A stretch of 64,000 bases of DNA from assembly GCA_964459325.1 (NCBI GenBank), contig CAYWKU010000017.1, positions 7,282 through 71,281 on the forward strand. The letters run 5' to 3'. Below are positions 15,269 to 24,580 of the stretch, in pieces; the stretch's first letter is position 1, and each line of letters starts with the position of its first letter. The notes beneath the pieces are model-generated. The model made no database searches. It was not told where the DNA came from and saw nothing but the letters and a program-made list of their open reading frames with translations. The position numbers and the translations under genes were made by a program. Origin of the DNA: CAYWKU01 sp964459325. GTDB taxonomy: Bacteria; RBG-13-61-14; CAYWKU01.

Positions 15269-16836
15269 TCATCATCCTCTTTCCCTTCCTTCAAAACCTC
15301 CATGAACACATCGGGCAACGCCTCTATGAGGTCAGTCGCTTTCAAAGCGATTTCCCCGTAAACCTCCCTCGCCATATCTCCGGCCCTTCCGTGAATCCAA
15401 GTTCCGGCGCACGCGGCGTCGAAAGGCTCGAACCCCTGCCCCAGCAGGCTTCCGATAATCCCCGTCAGGACATCGCCGGCGCCTCCGCTCGCCATTCCGG
15501 GGTTGCCGGTGGGGTTTACCGCCAAGGCGCCTTCGGGCGATGCGATTATGGAGCGTGCCCCCTTGAGCACCACCACCGCCCCGGATGCTTCGGCCAGTCT
15601 GCGGGCTGCGGACACCCTGTCCTCCTGCACCTCTTTGGAGGATATACCCAAAAGGCGGGCCATTTCGCCCGGATGAGGAGTAAGCACAGCCTTTGCTCCC
15701 GATGATTTTATCGCTCCCGCGTCGGACGCCAACAGGTTGAGACCGTCCGCGTCTATCACCATCGGCAGGCCGGCTTCCGATACCAGCTTGAAAAAAAGCT
15801 CCCGGGTGGAATCTTCGGCGCCCAGGCCTGGGCCGATGGCAAGGGCGTCGGCGAGTTCCAGAGCGGGTTTAATATTTTCCCAGGCGTCCGAGGTGAGAAA
15901 ACCTTTATCGTCCCGCGCGGGCAGGGTCATGGCTTCGGTCAGTTTTGCTTCGAGGACGGCGTTCAGGCTTTCCGGTAACACTACGGTAACCAGCCCCGCC
16001 CCGGACCTTACGGCGGACTCGGCGCACATGGCGGCGGCTCCGGTCTTTCCCGGCGACGCGGCCACCGCCAGCAGATGCCCGAAATCGCCCTTGTGAGCTT
16101 CGGCGTCCCTGGGGACAAACAGCTCTCTAACATTTTCCTTCATCAGAAGCCGGTCGTCTCCGCCCAGTTTTTCCACCACGTCCCTGGGCATCCCGATATC
16201 CACCAACAACAGGTCGCCCACGTAAGCCGCGCCGGGATAAATTACCTGCCCCAGCTTGACCAGCCCGTACGTGCAGGTGAGGTCCGCCCGCACCGCGTCG
16301 CCGAGGGGCTTGCCGGTGTCGGAGCTCAACCCGGAGGGAATATCCACCGAGCAGACGGGCACATCGGAGGAGTTGAGCATATCCACACAGCTTGCATACA
16401 ACCCTTTCAGCGGTTTGGTCAAACCGGTGCCCAGCATGGCGTCCACCACCAGGTCGTAGCCGTGCAGCGCCTCCCTGAGAAGACCCAGGTCTTCCTCGCT
16501 TTTGATGTCCAGTATAACCGAGTTCATGCGGGAGAGCGTTTCGAGGTTGGTAAGCGCATCTCCCTTTATCTTTTTTCTGTCGGAGATGAGGTAGGTGACC
16601 GCTTCGAGGCCGGAGTTAATGAGATGCCGAGCGATGACGTAGCCGTCACCGCCGTTGTTTCCGCCACCGGCTATTACCGCCACTCTGGCGGCGTCGGGCC
16701 AGTACCTCAATATGGCGCGCGCGGCGCCCGCTCCGGCGTTTTCCATGAGCGCCACACCCGGCACCCCGTACTCCTCGATGGCCACGCGGTCCATCTCCCT
16801 CATCACCTCGGCGGTAACAATCAAATCAGCCGGCAT
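15250..16836 (-). CDS. nnrD: Bifunctional NAD(P)H-hydrate epimerase/dehydratase
   Basis: A 528-residue fusion that repairs hydrated NAD(P)H: an N-terminal epimerase (NnrE/YjeF_N, residues about 1-220; VIAGGGNNGGDGYVIARHL) and a C-terminal ADP- or ATP-dependent dehydratase (NnrD, about 225-515). The dehydratase signature NPTGNPGMASGGAGDVLTG and the KAVLTPHPGEMARLLG segment are clear. The full length matches bacterial fusion proteins (about 500-530). It lies 5 bp from acpS in the metG-pdxJ-acpS-nnrDE run. The C-terminal end overlaps a palindromic repeat that supplies the last few codons and stop. Confidence 0.96.
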   Translation of the reverse strand: MPADLIVTAEVMREMDRVAIEEYGVPGVALMENAGAGAARAILRYWPDAARVAVIAGGGNNGGDGYVIARHLINSGLEAVTYLISDRKKIKGDALTNLETLSRMNSVILDIKSEEDLGLLREALHGYDLVVDAMLGTGLTKPLKGLYASCVDMLNSSDVPVCSVDIPSGLSSDTGKPLGDAVRADLTCTYGLVKLGQVIYPGAAYVGDLLLVDIGMPRDVVEKLGGDDRLLMKENVRELFVPRDAEAHKGDFGHLLAVAASPGKTGAAAMCAESAVRSGAGLVTVVLPESLNAVLEAKLTEAMTLPARDDKGFLTSDAWENIKPALELADALAIGPGLGAEDSTRELFFKLVSEAGLPMVIDADGLNLLASDAGAIKSSGAKAVLTPHPGEMARLLGISSKEVQEDRVSAARRLAEASGAVVVLKGARSIIASPEGALAVNPTGNPGMASGGAGDVLTGIIGSLLGQGFEPFDAACAGTWIHGRAGDMAREVYGEIALKATDLIEALPDVFMEVLKEGKEDDEWPGLK

Positions 16837-16841
16837 CCGAT

Positions 16842-17210
16842 TTATCCCTCCAGTATAATTCCCGCTACCCCCACTCCTGCGTCATGAGCGAGGGTGAGGT
16901 GAATTTTTTTGACTCCCCTGGACTCCGCAATCTCACTTGCTCCTCCGTGCAGCCTGACGGAAGGCGGGCCGCCTTCCCTGACCACCTCCACGTCCTTCCA
17001 CCTTACCCCCCTGCGGGCGCCCACGGCCTTGATGAAGGCTTCCTTGGCGCCGAAACGGGCCGCCAAATGAAAATGGGGCGTGCGCCTGGACATGCAATAG
17101 TTTCGCTCGCCTTCCGAATAAATCCTCTCCAGAAACCTGTCCTGAAACCTCCGAAGAACTTTTTCAATCCGGGCGGCGTCAACGACATCGATACCGAAGC
17201 CGACTATCAT
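16842..17210 (-). CDS. acpS: Holo-[acyl-carrier-protein] synthase
   Basis: A 122-residue phosphopantetheinyl transferase that loads 4'-phosphopantetheine on ACP. The start ATG at 17210 (MIVGFGIDVVDAARIEK) is used because the family begins here and it follows the pdxJ stop; an upstream in-frame codon at 17267 would overlap pdxJ. GIDVVDAARIE carries the magnesium Asp, and AARFGAKEAFIKAVG holds the Glu/Lys pair. The C-terminal HLTLAHDAGVGVAGIIL is also typical. It is next to pdxJ, a common bacterial arrangement. Confidence 0.96.
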   Translation of the reverse strand: MIVGFGIDVVDAARIEKVLRRFQDRFLERIYSEGERNYCMSRRTPHFHLAARFGAKEAFIKAVGARRGVRWKDVEVVREGGPPSVRLHGGASEIAESRGVKKIHLTLAHDAGVGVAGIILEG

Positions 17211-17214
17211 CCAA

Positions 17215-17934
17215 TCAGACTCCGCGGATAAGCTCCGCCATTTCCCGCACCGCCTGCGATATGCCAACGAAGACGGCCCTGGATATGATGGCGTGGCCTA
17301 TGTTGAACTCCTCGATGTCCGGCATGGCCACCAGCGCCTTTATGTTGTGATAATTCAGCCCGTGGCCGGCGTGTATTTTCAACCCCAGCTTCTTCGCCGC
17401 GCGAACCGCGTTTGCGATGGCCTCCAGCTCCGAGTTGGTCGCTGCGGGCGTTTTGGCGTCGGCGTATCTTCCGGTGTGTATCTCGATTGCCTTGGCGCCG
17501 GTTTTGTATGACGCCTTGACCTGGTCAACGTCAGGGTCGATAAACAGGGCGGTGTTGATGTCGCCGTCGTTGAGCATGGCGACAGTTTTTTTCACTTGGT
17601 CCATGTTTCGCTCGACGTCCAGGCCCCCCTCGGTGGTGACCTCCTCGCGCTTTTCGGGCACCAGGGTGCACTGATACGGCTTCATGTAGAGCGCGATTTT
17701 GGTCATTTCGTCGGTGGCGGCCATTTCCAGGTTAAGGAGCGTGGTGACGGTTTCCTTCAGAATTCTCAGGTCCCTGTCCTGGATGTGGCGGCGGTCTTCG
17801 CGAAGGTGGACGGTGATGCCGTCGGCTCCGGCCATTTCCGCCAGCGAAGCGGCAATAACGGGGTCAGGTTCATAGGTCTTGCGGGCCTGTCTCAGGGTGG
17901 CCACGTGGTCTACGTTAATTCCCAGTCTTGCCAT
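17215..17934 (-). CDS. pdxJ: Pyridoxine 5'-phosphate synthase
   Basis: PdxJ condenses 1-deoxyxylulose 5-phosphate with 3-amino-2-oxopropyl phosphate to give pyridoxine 5'-phosphate, the last ring-forming step of the DXP-dependent vitamin B6 route. The 239-residue TIM barrel is full length. The N-terminal LGINVDHVATLRQAR and GADGITVHLREDRRHIQ, and the C-terminal IKALVAMPDIEEFNIGHAIISRAVF are diagnostic. Followed directly by acpS and preceded by metG with a 22-bp gap, so co-transcribed. Confidence 0.97.
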   Translation of the reverse strand: MARLGINVDHVATLRQARKTYEPDPVIAASLAEMAGADGITVHLREDRRHIQDRDLRILKETVTTLLNLEMAATDEMTKIALYMKPYQCTLVPEKREEVTTEGGLDVERNMDQVKKTVAMLNDGDINTALFIDPDVDQVKASYKTGAKAIEIHTGRYADAKTPAATNSELEAIANAVRAAKKLGLKIHAGHGLNYHNIKALVAMPDIEEFNIGHAIISRAVFVGISQAVREMAELIRGV

Positions 17935-17956
17935 TATATCCTCCCGGGGTTTCGAG

Positions 17957-20008
17957 CTAACTTATCTTCGCTCCCGGCGGCAGGTCACCGTCAAGCGTCA
18001 ACAACCTCATCTCGTTCTCGTGCGTAGCCGCCAGAAGCATACCCTGCGATTCTATTTTCATTATTTTCCGAGGCTCCAGGTTCACCGCCAGCACCACGGT
18101 CTTTCCGTCAATGTCCTCCGGCTCGTAATGCTCGGCGATGCCAGCCACCACCTGGCGGGTTTCCCAACCTATATCCACTTGTAGCTTGAGCAGCTTTTTC
18201 GCCTTGGGCACGGCCTCGGCGCTTACAACCTTGCCCACCCTGATGTCCAGGGCGGTGAAGTCATCGAAGGAGACCACGTTTTCGGCCAGCTCCACCAGGT
18301 TGGCGGGGCGCTTCTCTTCCTCCGGCAGCCCGGCTTTCAGCTTGTTAATTTCCTCCTCGATAACTTCATCCGGAATCTTGTTGAAGAGCACCTTAACTTC
18401 ACCCACCGGCTGCTCCGGCTCGAGATTGATATCGGCAATGTCTTCCCATTTTACGTCTCTAAGTTTCCGTTTCATTCCCAGCATATCCCAAAGCGTTTCC
18501 GCCGTGTCCGGTATGAAGGGCCAGCTTATGTAAGCGATAACCGCCAGCAATTTCGCCGCCGCATGGAGGGTGGCGGAGCATTCCTCCGGGGCCTCTTTGC
18601 GGGTTCGCCAGGGCTGCCTTTCGTCGATGTACTTGTTCCCGGCGCGGGCCAGCTCCATGATTTCGAACTGCGCCTTGCGAAATTCATACCCTTTGATAAA
18701 TCCCTTCACTTTCTCCGCAGCCTCCCTCGCGGCGGAAAGGACGTTCTCGTCGGTCTCGCTCAACGAACCGGCCTCCGGTATTTTCCCGTCGCGGTAGGCT
18801 TCGATGAACCTGAGGGTACGGTGGGCAAGGTTGCCGTAAATGTCCGCAAGCTCGCTGTTGGTGCGGGTCTGGAAATCCTTCCATTTAAAGTCCGCATCCC
18901 GGGTTTCGGGCATGTTGGCGCAGAGGGTGTAGCGGATGGCGTCGCGCGGGTAGCGCTCGAAAAATCCTTCCAAATCTATGTACCAGTTGTCTCCCTTGGA
19001 GAAGGGTCTTCCCTCGAGATTGAGAAACTCGTTGGCCGGAACGTTTTCGGGTATGACGTACTCCTTTTTCTGCCCCATGAGCATTGCGGGCCACACGATG
19101 CAGTGGAACGGTATGTTGTCCTTTCCGATGAAATGGACGAGGCGGGTGTTCTCGTCCATCCAGTAGTCCTTCCATTTTTCGGGTTGGCCTGTCTTCTCCG
19201 CCCATTCGCGGGTGCTGGATATGTATCCTATGGGCGCATCGAACCACACGTACAGCACCTTGCCCTCGGTGCCTTCGAGCGGTATGGGCACTCCCCAGTC
19301 CAAATCCCTGGATATGGGCCGTTCCTCCAGGCCCTGAGTGATGATGTTATCCACGAAGGCGCGGACGTTTTCTTTCCAGTGCTTCTTTTCGGCCAGCCAC
19401 TTTTTGAGGCTTTCGGAAAAATCCTGTAGCCTGAGGTAATAATGTTTCGTTTTCCTGTACTCCGGCTCGGCGCCGCACACCTTGCAGTGCGGCTTCAAAA
19501 GCTCTTCCGGTTTGAGCCATGCGCCGCATTTTCCGCACTCGTCCCCCCGGGCGGTCTCGTACCCGCACCTGGGGCAGGAGCCGGTGATGTAACGGTCGGC
19601 GAGAAACCGTTCGCAGCGGGGGCAGTAGAACTCCTCGGTTTCCTTTTCGGAAATGTGGCCGGCCACGTAAAGCTCGTTGAAAAACTGCCGGCTCAGCTCG
19701 TAATGGGGCGGCCACGTGGTTCTGCTGAAGTTATCGAACTCTATCCTGAAGGAATCGAAAATACCCTTTATTACTTCGTGATACTTGTCAACGTGCTCCT
19801 TGGGGCTAACCCCGGCCTGCTCGGCGGCGATGGTGATGGCGATACCGTGCTCGTCGGTGCCGCAGATATATACCACGTCTTCGCCGCACAGTTTCAGGCA
19901 TCGGACGAAAATGTCGGCGGGCAAGTAAGCGCCCACCACGTGCCCGAAATGAATGGGGCCGTTGGCGTACGGCAATGCGCTGGTAACTAACCACTTATCC
20001 GGTTTCAA
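17957..20008 (-). CDS. metG: Methionyl-tRNA synthetase
   Basis: A 683-residue class Ia synthetase with a C-terminal tRNA-binding EMAP domain (about 580-683, DFTALDIRVGKVVSAEAV). The HIGH-type motif reads PIHFGHVVGAYLPAD; two zinc knuckles of CPRC/CPRC and CGKC/CKVC type lie at about 125-175. At the KMSKS position the sequence reads LEGRPFSKGDNW, so the usual first Lys is missing. Start is TTG at 20008 with GGAGG about ten bases upstream. It heads the metG-pdxJ-acpS-nnrDE run. Confidence 0.96.
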   Translation of the reverse strand: MKPDKWLVTSALPYANGPIHFGHVVGAYLPADIFVRCLKLCGEDVVYICGTDEHGIAITIAAEQAGVSPKEHVDKYHEVIKGIFDSFRIEFDNFSRTTWPPHYELSRQFFNELYVAGHISEKETEEFYCPRCERFLADRYITGSCPRCGYETARGDECGKCGAWLKPEELLKPHCKVCGAEPEYRKTKHYYLRLQDFSESLKKWLAEKKHWKENVRAFVDNIITQGLEERPISRDLDWGVPIPLEGTEGKVLYVWFDAPIGYISSTREWAEKTGQPEKWKDYWMDENTRLVHFIGKDNIPFHCIVWPAMLMGQKKEYVIPENVPANEFLNLEGRPFSKGDNWYIDLEGFFERYPRDAIRYTLCANMPETRDADFKWKDFQTRTNSELADIYGNLAHRTLRFIEAYRDGKIPEAGSLSETDENVLSAAREAAEKVKGFIKGYEFRKAQFEIMELARAGNKYIDERQPWRTRKEAPEECSATLHAAAKLLAVIAYISWPFIPDTAETLWDMLGMKRKLRDVKWEDIADINLEPEQPVGEVKVLFNKIPDEVIEEEINKLKAGLPEEEKRPANLVELAENVVSFDDFTALDIRVGKVVSAEAVPKAKKLLKLQVDIGWETRQVVAGIAEHYEPEDIDGKTVVLAVNLEPRKIMKIESQGMLLAATHENEMRLLTLDGDLPPGAKIS

Positions 20009-20112
20009 ATGCTCGAAGCCTCCATATTATTGAATTTGCCGGCGCCGGCGTTTTTAACCGGCTTACGAAACATGCCGTCGGGCCGGATTGTCGGACGGAT
20101 TTTCCCCGCGCC

Positions 20113-22758
20113 CTACTCAAACTCCAGGTCTACGTCCTCCTGCGGGAGCTGGAACCGGTTCATCTCATCCTTGAGAAGGGTGGATTGTTTATTCAGTGTC
20201 TGTATGGTGCCGTCCAGTTTATTGACGGCGTCGACGTTGACCTGGCATATGTCCTTTATTTCATCCATGGCGGTCATGATTTTCTGCGATTGCGCGTTCT
20301 GGTTTTCCTGGCTTTTTTTCATGTAATCCACCATTTCGCGGATGTTTTCCATGGCGGCGGTGACGTTTTTGCCTTCCTCGACCTGTTTTTGCGCCCGGGA
20401 GCGCACCATGGGAGCGATTTCTTTCATTTCCCCGGCGGCTGAGGTTATCTGCTCGGTGCCCTTGGTCTGGTCGCGCACCGCCCCGGCTATCTGAGACACC
20501 CGCTCGGCGATGGACTCGACCGAAGAAGTCACCCTTTTGGAGTTGGACGCCTGCTCCTCGGTGGCCTTGGTTATCATCCTGACCATTTCCGCTGACTGGT
20601 CCGCGCTGTGCTGAATTTTTTCCAGCGCCTGCCCGGCCTGGAATGCCAGGTTAACCCCTTCTTCCACGTTCTGGCTTTCCCTGTCCATCATGCTGACGGC
20701 GCGCTGACTTTCGTTCTGCACCGCCGCAATCAACTCGCGGATTTCCTTCGTGGAAGCGGTGGTTCGGTCACTGAGTTTTTTGATTTCGTCGGCCACCACC
20801 GCGAAACCCCGGCCCCTCTCACCGGCTTGTGCCGCGATAATGGCGGCGTTGAGGGCCAGGAGATTTGTCTGGTCGGCAACGTCGGTAATTACCGATATGA
20901 TATCTCCTATCTGCTCGGCCAGCTCCCCGAGCCGATTGATGACCTGGGAAGACTCCCGCACCCCTTCTTCCACCTTGCCGATGCCCTCGATAGTGCTCTG
21001 GACACTATGTACACCTTCGTTCGCGTCCTTGGAGACGGCCTCGCTGAGTTCGAGGGTCTGCCTGGTTCTTTCCTCCACCTCCTTGATGGCCCTGTCCATT
21101 TCGAGCATGCTGGAGGCGGTTTCCTCGCTGGCGCCGGAGAGAGCTTCTATGCTTTCATTAATATCTTTGATGGTGGCGTTCATTTCGTAGATGGCGCTGG
21201 AGGTGTTTTCCACGGAGTTGCTGAGCTCGGTAATGTTTTCGCTTACCTCTTTTGAAAGCTCCTCGATATCTATAATGACCTTCGCGCTCTGCTCGGCATT
21301 ATCGGACATGACTTCCACATTTTCCGATATGTCCGAAACCACCTGCTTCATGGTATTGACGGCCATGGTGGTATCCTCCACCAGCTTGGCCTGCTGATAT
21401 GTTTTTTCCGAGACGCTCTTCTGGCTCCGGGAGATGTTATCGGTGGCCTGGTCGACCTGCTCGGTGGCCCTGCCCACCCTGGCCACCAGGCTCCTCAAGC
21501 CGTTCACCATAGTGGTTAAGCCGTAAGCCAGTTCCACCAGTTCATCTTCGCTTAGCATGGCCACTTCGTGGCTTAAGTCGCCGGTGGATATTTCTTCGGT
21601 CAGGTTGACCACCTTATGAAGTGGGCCGCTGACATCGTGGGCGACCAGCCTGGTAACCCAGAAAGCTATCCCCAGGGAAATAACTATAAGCAATACGAAA
21701 AGCGTCTTGAACTGTCCCAGAACCGAATCCGCCGTCGAATTTCTGAAGACGGTACCGAGATAGAGGCCGTCTTTTCCCATGGGTATCCACATGAGCATGT
21801 CATTGGAGGAGGGCATGTTTCGGGAGTTGTAGCCGGGGTCCCACCGAATAAGCCTGGTGGCGAGGCTCTCGAACTCTTCGAGGAACTGCTTGAGAATTCC
21901 CGGCTCGACATCGTGAGGGCTTTCGCCGTAAACGACTTCGCCACGCTTGTTGAAAACGAAGAAATTCTGCCTCAGGTGACCGGACATTTCATTCAGGTAC
22001 TTTTCTATCTCGCCGGTTTCTACCTCCCCGACCCGCATTTTGGTTATTTTGGTGGTTATCGGCGTCATGAGCTGTGTCTGCCGTTTCAAAAGGGCGGAAG
22101 CGGCCCGGCTGTTGCCCATAATTCCGGCGTACAGCAGTGCCACGGTAATAAGCACCCCGAAACTGACCAGGAGCTTGATGTTGAAATTTAAACGGCGAAA
22201 CGCGCCCGCCTGTTCGACCACGTGGGTGGGAATTGCAAAGAGGTCGGAGGCCATCCGGTGGAATATGACTTTGTAAAAGTAGTACTGAAAAACGAAAGCG
22301 GCGGCCCCGCCTCCGGTGATGGCTACGAATATGATAAAGAGATGGGTGGCGCTGAAGGCACTGCTGAAAAGCCCTACCAGTATGCACGCCGTGGCGCCGG
22401 AAAGCGCCCACAGGGCGAAGCTTACCGCCCCGCCGCTGAGAGGAAAGGACACCATTTCGGCCTGGGCGGCCGTTGTAAGTTCACTGTCGGGCTTTTGCCC
22501 CTCTCCGAAGTCGTAAGCTTCCCTTTGGTTTATCCACGCGAAAAAAGACTTGAGAAGCCGCTCATTCGCCAGATACTGCAGCACTCCGTCTATAACCAGT
22601 AGCACCGCGGTAGGATAGAGAATAGCCTTGAGGTGAGCCACGGTGACGTCGAAAGACCCGGCGAAGAAGGCCACCACGGCCAGCAGGCCCACTATGCTGG
22701 CCAAAAAACATCCCCTCAGCAGGTAATTTCTTACTTTTTTACGACGGCTCCCGGCCAT
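20113..22758 (-). CDS. Methyl-accepting chemotaxis protein
   Basis: An 881-residue chemoreceptor. The ATG at 22758 (MAGSRRKKVRNYLL) is used because GGAGGGA lies directly upstream; the frame extends about 48 codons further but without a comparable site. Four or so N-terminal membrane helices (to about residue 165) and a further helix precede a periplasmic segment, then a HAMP region (VTRLVAHDVSGPLHKVVNLTEEISTGDLSHE). The signalling hairpin carries DQTNLLALNAAIIAAQAGERGRGFAVVADE, where the canonical ARAGE turn is AQAGE. It works with CheA/CheW, neither of which is in the window. Ligand not apparent. Confidence 0.92.
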   Translation of the reverse strand: MAGSRRKKVRNYLLRGCFLASIVGLLAVVAFFAGSFDVTVAHLKAILYPTAVLLVIDGVLQYLANERLLKSFFAWINQREAYDFGEGQKPDSELTTAAQAEMVSFPLSGGAVSFALWALSGATACILVGLFSSAFSATHLFIIFVAITGGGAAAFVFQYYFYKVIFHRMASDLFAIPTHVVEQAGAFRRLNFNIKLLVSFGVLITVALLYAGIMGNSRAASALLKRQTQLMTPITTKITKMRVGEVETGEIEKYLNEMSGHLRQNFFVFNKRGEVVYGESPHDVEPGILKQFLEEFESLATRLIRWDPGYNSRNMPSSNDMLMWIPMGKDGLYLGTVFRNSTADSVLGQFKTLFVLLIVISLGIAFWVTRLVAHDVSGPLHKVVNLTEEISTGDLSHEVAMLSEDELVELAYGLTTMVNGLRSLVARVGRATEQVDQATDNISRSQKSVSEKTYQQAKLVEDTTMAVNTMKQVVSDISENVEVMSDNAEQSAKVIIDIEELSKEVSENITELSNSVENTSSAIYEMNATIKDINESIEALSGASEETASSMLEMDRAIKEVEERTRQTLELSEAVSKDANEGVHSVQSTIEGIGKVEEGVRESSQVINRLGELAEQIGDIISVITDVADQTNLLALNAAIIAAQAGERGRGFAVVADEIKKLSDRTTASTKEIRELIAAVQNESQRAVSMMDRESQNVEEGVNLAFQAGQALEKIQHSADQSAEMVRMITKATEEQASNSKRVTSSVESIAERVSQIAGAVRDQTKGTEQITSAAGEMKEIAPMVRSRAQKQVEEGKNVTAAMENIREMVDYMKKSQENQNAQSQKIMTAMDEIKDICQVNVDAVNKLDGTIQTLNKQSTLLKDEMNRFQLPQEDVDLEFE

Positions 22759-23181
22759 TCTCTCCCTCCGGCAGGCTCGCTGAGCCCAACTCAACAATGA
22801 AGTATAGTGGACACGGCAGCTTATATCAACGTCCTTTACGTAAACAATGCTTCCGGACCGAGATTTCACGGATGATATTCCGGCCCATTGAGGAGAAATC
22901 ATAACACAAAAACGGCGGTTTCACCTCTTTAACATTAAGTCAAGCCGTGCACATACTGTGTTTCCGCAAAAAAGCGGCATTTCGGCGCTTGCAAAATCAG
23001 AAATGTATATTATTTTAACAAATTACACTGAAAAGCAACCATCGAGCCAGCGCTCGGAATTAAACCGCAAACAACCTTAAACTTTCCAAACATCGAGCTA
23101 TCGAAAGGGCTCGTGCTGTTTTCTCGGTAATATACCGGACTTTCCTCGCACTGTAGAGTTCAACAAAAAGGAGGTTGGGCC
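22759..23181. other. 423-bp intergenic region between divergent genes
   Basis: Lies between the chemoreceptor (minus) and the polyamine fusion gene (plus), so promoters of both should be here. No open frame looks coding. A small CCGC-A6-GCGG hairpin occurs at about 22964-22977, and an AT-rich stretch at 23000-23030 could hold a -10 element, but no full promoter with a consensus -35 was identified. Confidence 0.45.
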
Positions 23182-24459
23182 ATGAGCGTAAAAAAAATCA
23201 ACGCGGCTGTGGCTGAGAAAACAATTGTCGCACCCGACGGCGGGAGCCGGGACGAATTTATCCTGCCGTCGGGGGTGGCTTACAGGATTATGTATAACAA
23301 TTGCAAGTGCGATACCCGGATGCTCTATAACGGCGAGCTCTTGACGCGCAAAGCCTGCGAATGTATTGAAAAATCCGGCCTGCAGCCGGTAAAAGACACT
23401 TACTTCGACTTCGACGGCGGCGGAGTCACTGCGGCGGTGGTGCTTGCCGAGTCGCACCTGGTGCTGCATTCGTGGCCGGAGTTTTACAACAGCGTGCTCG
23501 CGGATGTAAGCGTGTGCAACTACGAGCGGGACAACCGACCCCGCGTATTCAAGCTTCTCAATTACCTGCAAGAAATTTTGCAGCCGGAGTTTACCGTAAG
23601 CGAGCCGCAGGACATGCTTCCCAGGCACAGCGAGCCTTCACGCGCGGGAAGCGGCAATTTCGCAGAGATAAACAAAATTTACACCGCTCTTCAAAGCAAG
23701 TACCAGGAAATCAAAATGGTGGACACCCCCGCCTACGGCCGGGCTCTCATACTTGACGGATATGTGCAGACCACCGAAGCGGGAGAAGCCTGGTATCACG
23801 AGCCGCTCGCGCATTCCGCCCTACTAGCTCACCCCTCCCCGGAAAAAGTTCTTTTGTGCGGCGGCGGAGACGGCGGGGCGGCCAAAGAGGTACTGAAGCA
23901 TCCCACCGTTACCGAGTGCGTAATGGTGGAGCTTGACGAGGACGTGGTGAACGTATCACGGGACTACTTGCACTCCGTTCACCGCGGAGTTTTCGATAAC
24001 CCGCGTTTAAGCCTCAAAATCGAGGATGCGTTAGATTTCGTGAAAAACGACGAGGAAACCTACGACGCGGTGATACTGGATTTGACCGACCCCATCGGCG
24101 ACTGCGAAAAGCTGTTCTCCACCGAGTTTTTCCGCATGGTAGCCCGGATAATGACTGACGAGGCCAGGTTGACCGTCCACTCCAGCTTCCCGGTCATCTG
24201 GCCGGACGTAAGCAGGATGATAGTTCACAAGCTGCGTGAGGTTTTCGGGCCGGTTAAACCTTTCATGCATTATGTTCCGTGCTACAACGATTACATGATG
24301 TTCTCGCTGGCCTCCAAGAAGGACTTCGAACTGCCCGATGCCGAAACGCTCTCCCACAGAATTGAAGAAAGAAACCTCAAAGACCTGGAGATAATCACGC
24401 CCGAGACTTACAGGGCCATGTTCACCCTGGCGCCGGCGTTGAGAAAAGTCGTAGACTAA
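23182..24459 (+). CDS. AdoMet decarboxylase-spermidine synthase fusion protein
   Basis: A 425-residue two-domain enzyme. The N-terminal part (to about residue 130) is a SpeH-type S-adenosylmethionine decarboxylase: LAESHLVLHSWPE contains the Glu90-Ser91 self-cleavage site that forms the pyruvoyl group, His92 follows, and Cys112 in ADVSVCNY matches the catalytic Cys. The rest (about 155-425) is an aminopropyltransferase with LLCGGGDGGAAKEVLKH and DAVILDLTDPIG, including the decarboxylated-SAM and putrescine aspartates. One protein would thus make decarboxylated SAM and use it on putrescine to give spermidine. Start ATG at 23182 with AAAAGGAGG upstream. Such fusions are known from several bacterial groups. 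Confidence 0.93.
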   Translation: MSVKKINAAVAEKTIVAPDGGSRDEFILPSGVAYRIMYNNCKCDTRMLYNGELLTRKACECIEKSGLQPVKDTYFDFDGGGVTAAVVLAESHLVLHSWPEFYNSVLADVSVCNYERDNRPRVFKLLNYLQEILQPEFTVSEPQDMLPRHSEPSRAGSGNFAEINKIYTALQSKYQEIKMVDTPAYGRALILDGYVQTTEAGEAWYHEPLAHSALLAHPSPEKVLLCGGGDGGAAKEVLKHPTVTECVMVELDEDVVNVSRDYLHSVHRGVFDNPRLSLKIEDALDFVKNDEETYDAVILDLTDPIGDCEKLFSTEFFRMVARIMTDEARLTVHSSFPVIWPDVSRMIVHKLREVFGPVKPFMHYVPCYNDYMMFSLASKKDFELPDAETLSHRIEERNLKDLEIITPETYRAMFTLAPALRKVVD

Positions 24460-24580
24460 CTTCAACCGCCCGGTGATGCATGGCTTTTTTCCTCACAGTG
24501 GGGCTGTTTTGCCTTGAGGGGAATGTTTTTTCGCTTTTTCCCGAGTTGCACCGAAAAGGCTGAAACTTTAATGTATTAGT

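Noticed and set aside
20039..20055. GCCGGCGCCGGC followed by T-run, considered as a terminator
   Set aside because: The T-run is on the plus strand, but both flanking genes are transcribed on the minus strand, so there is no transcript for it to end.
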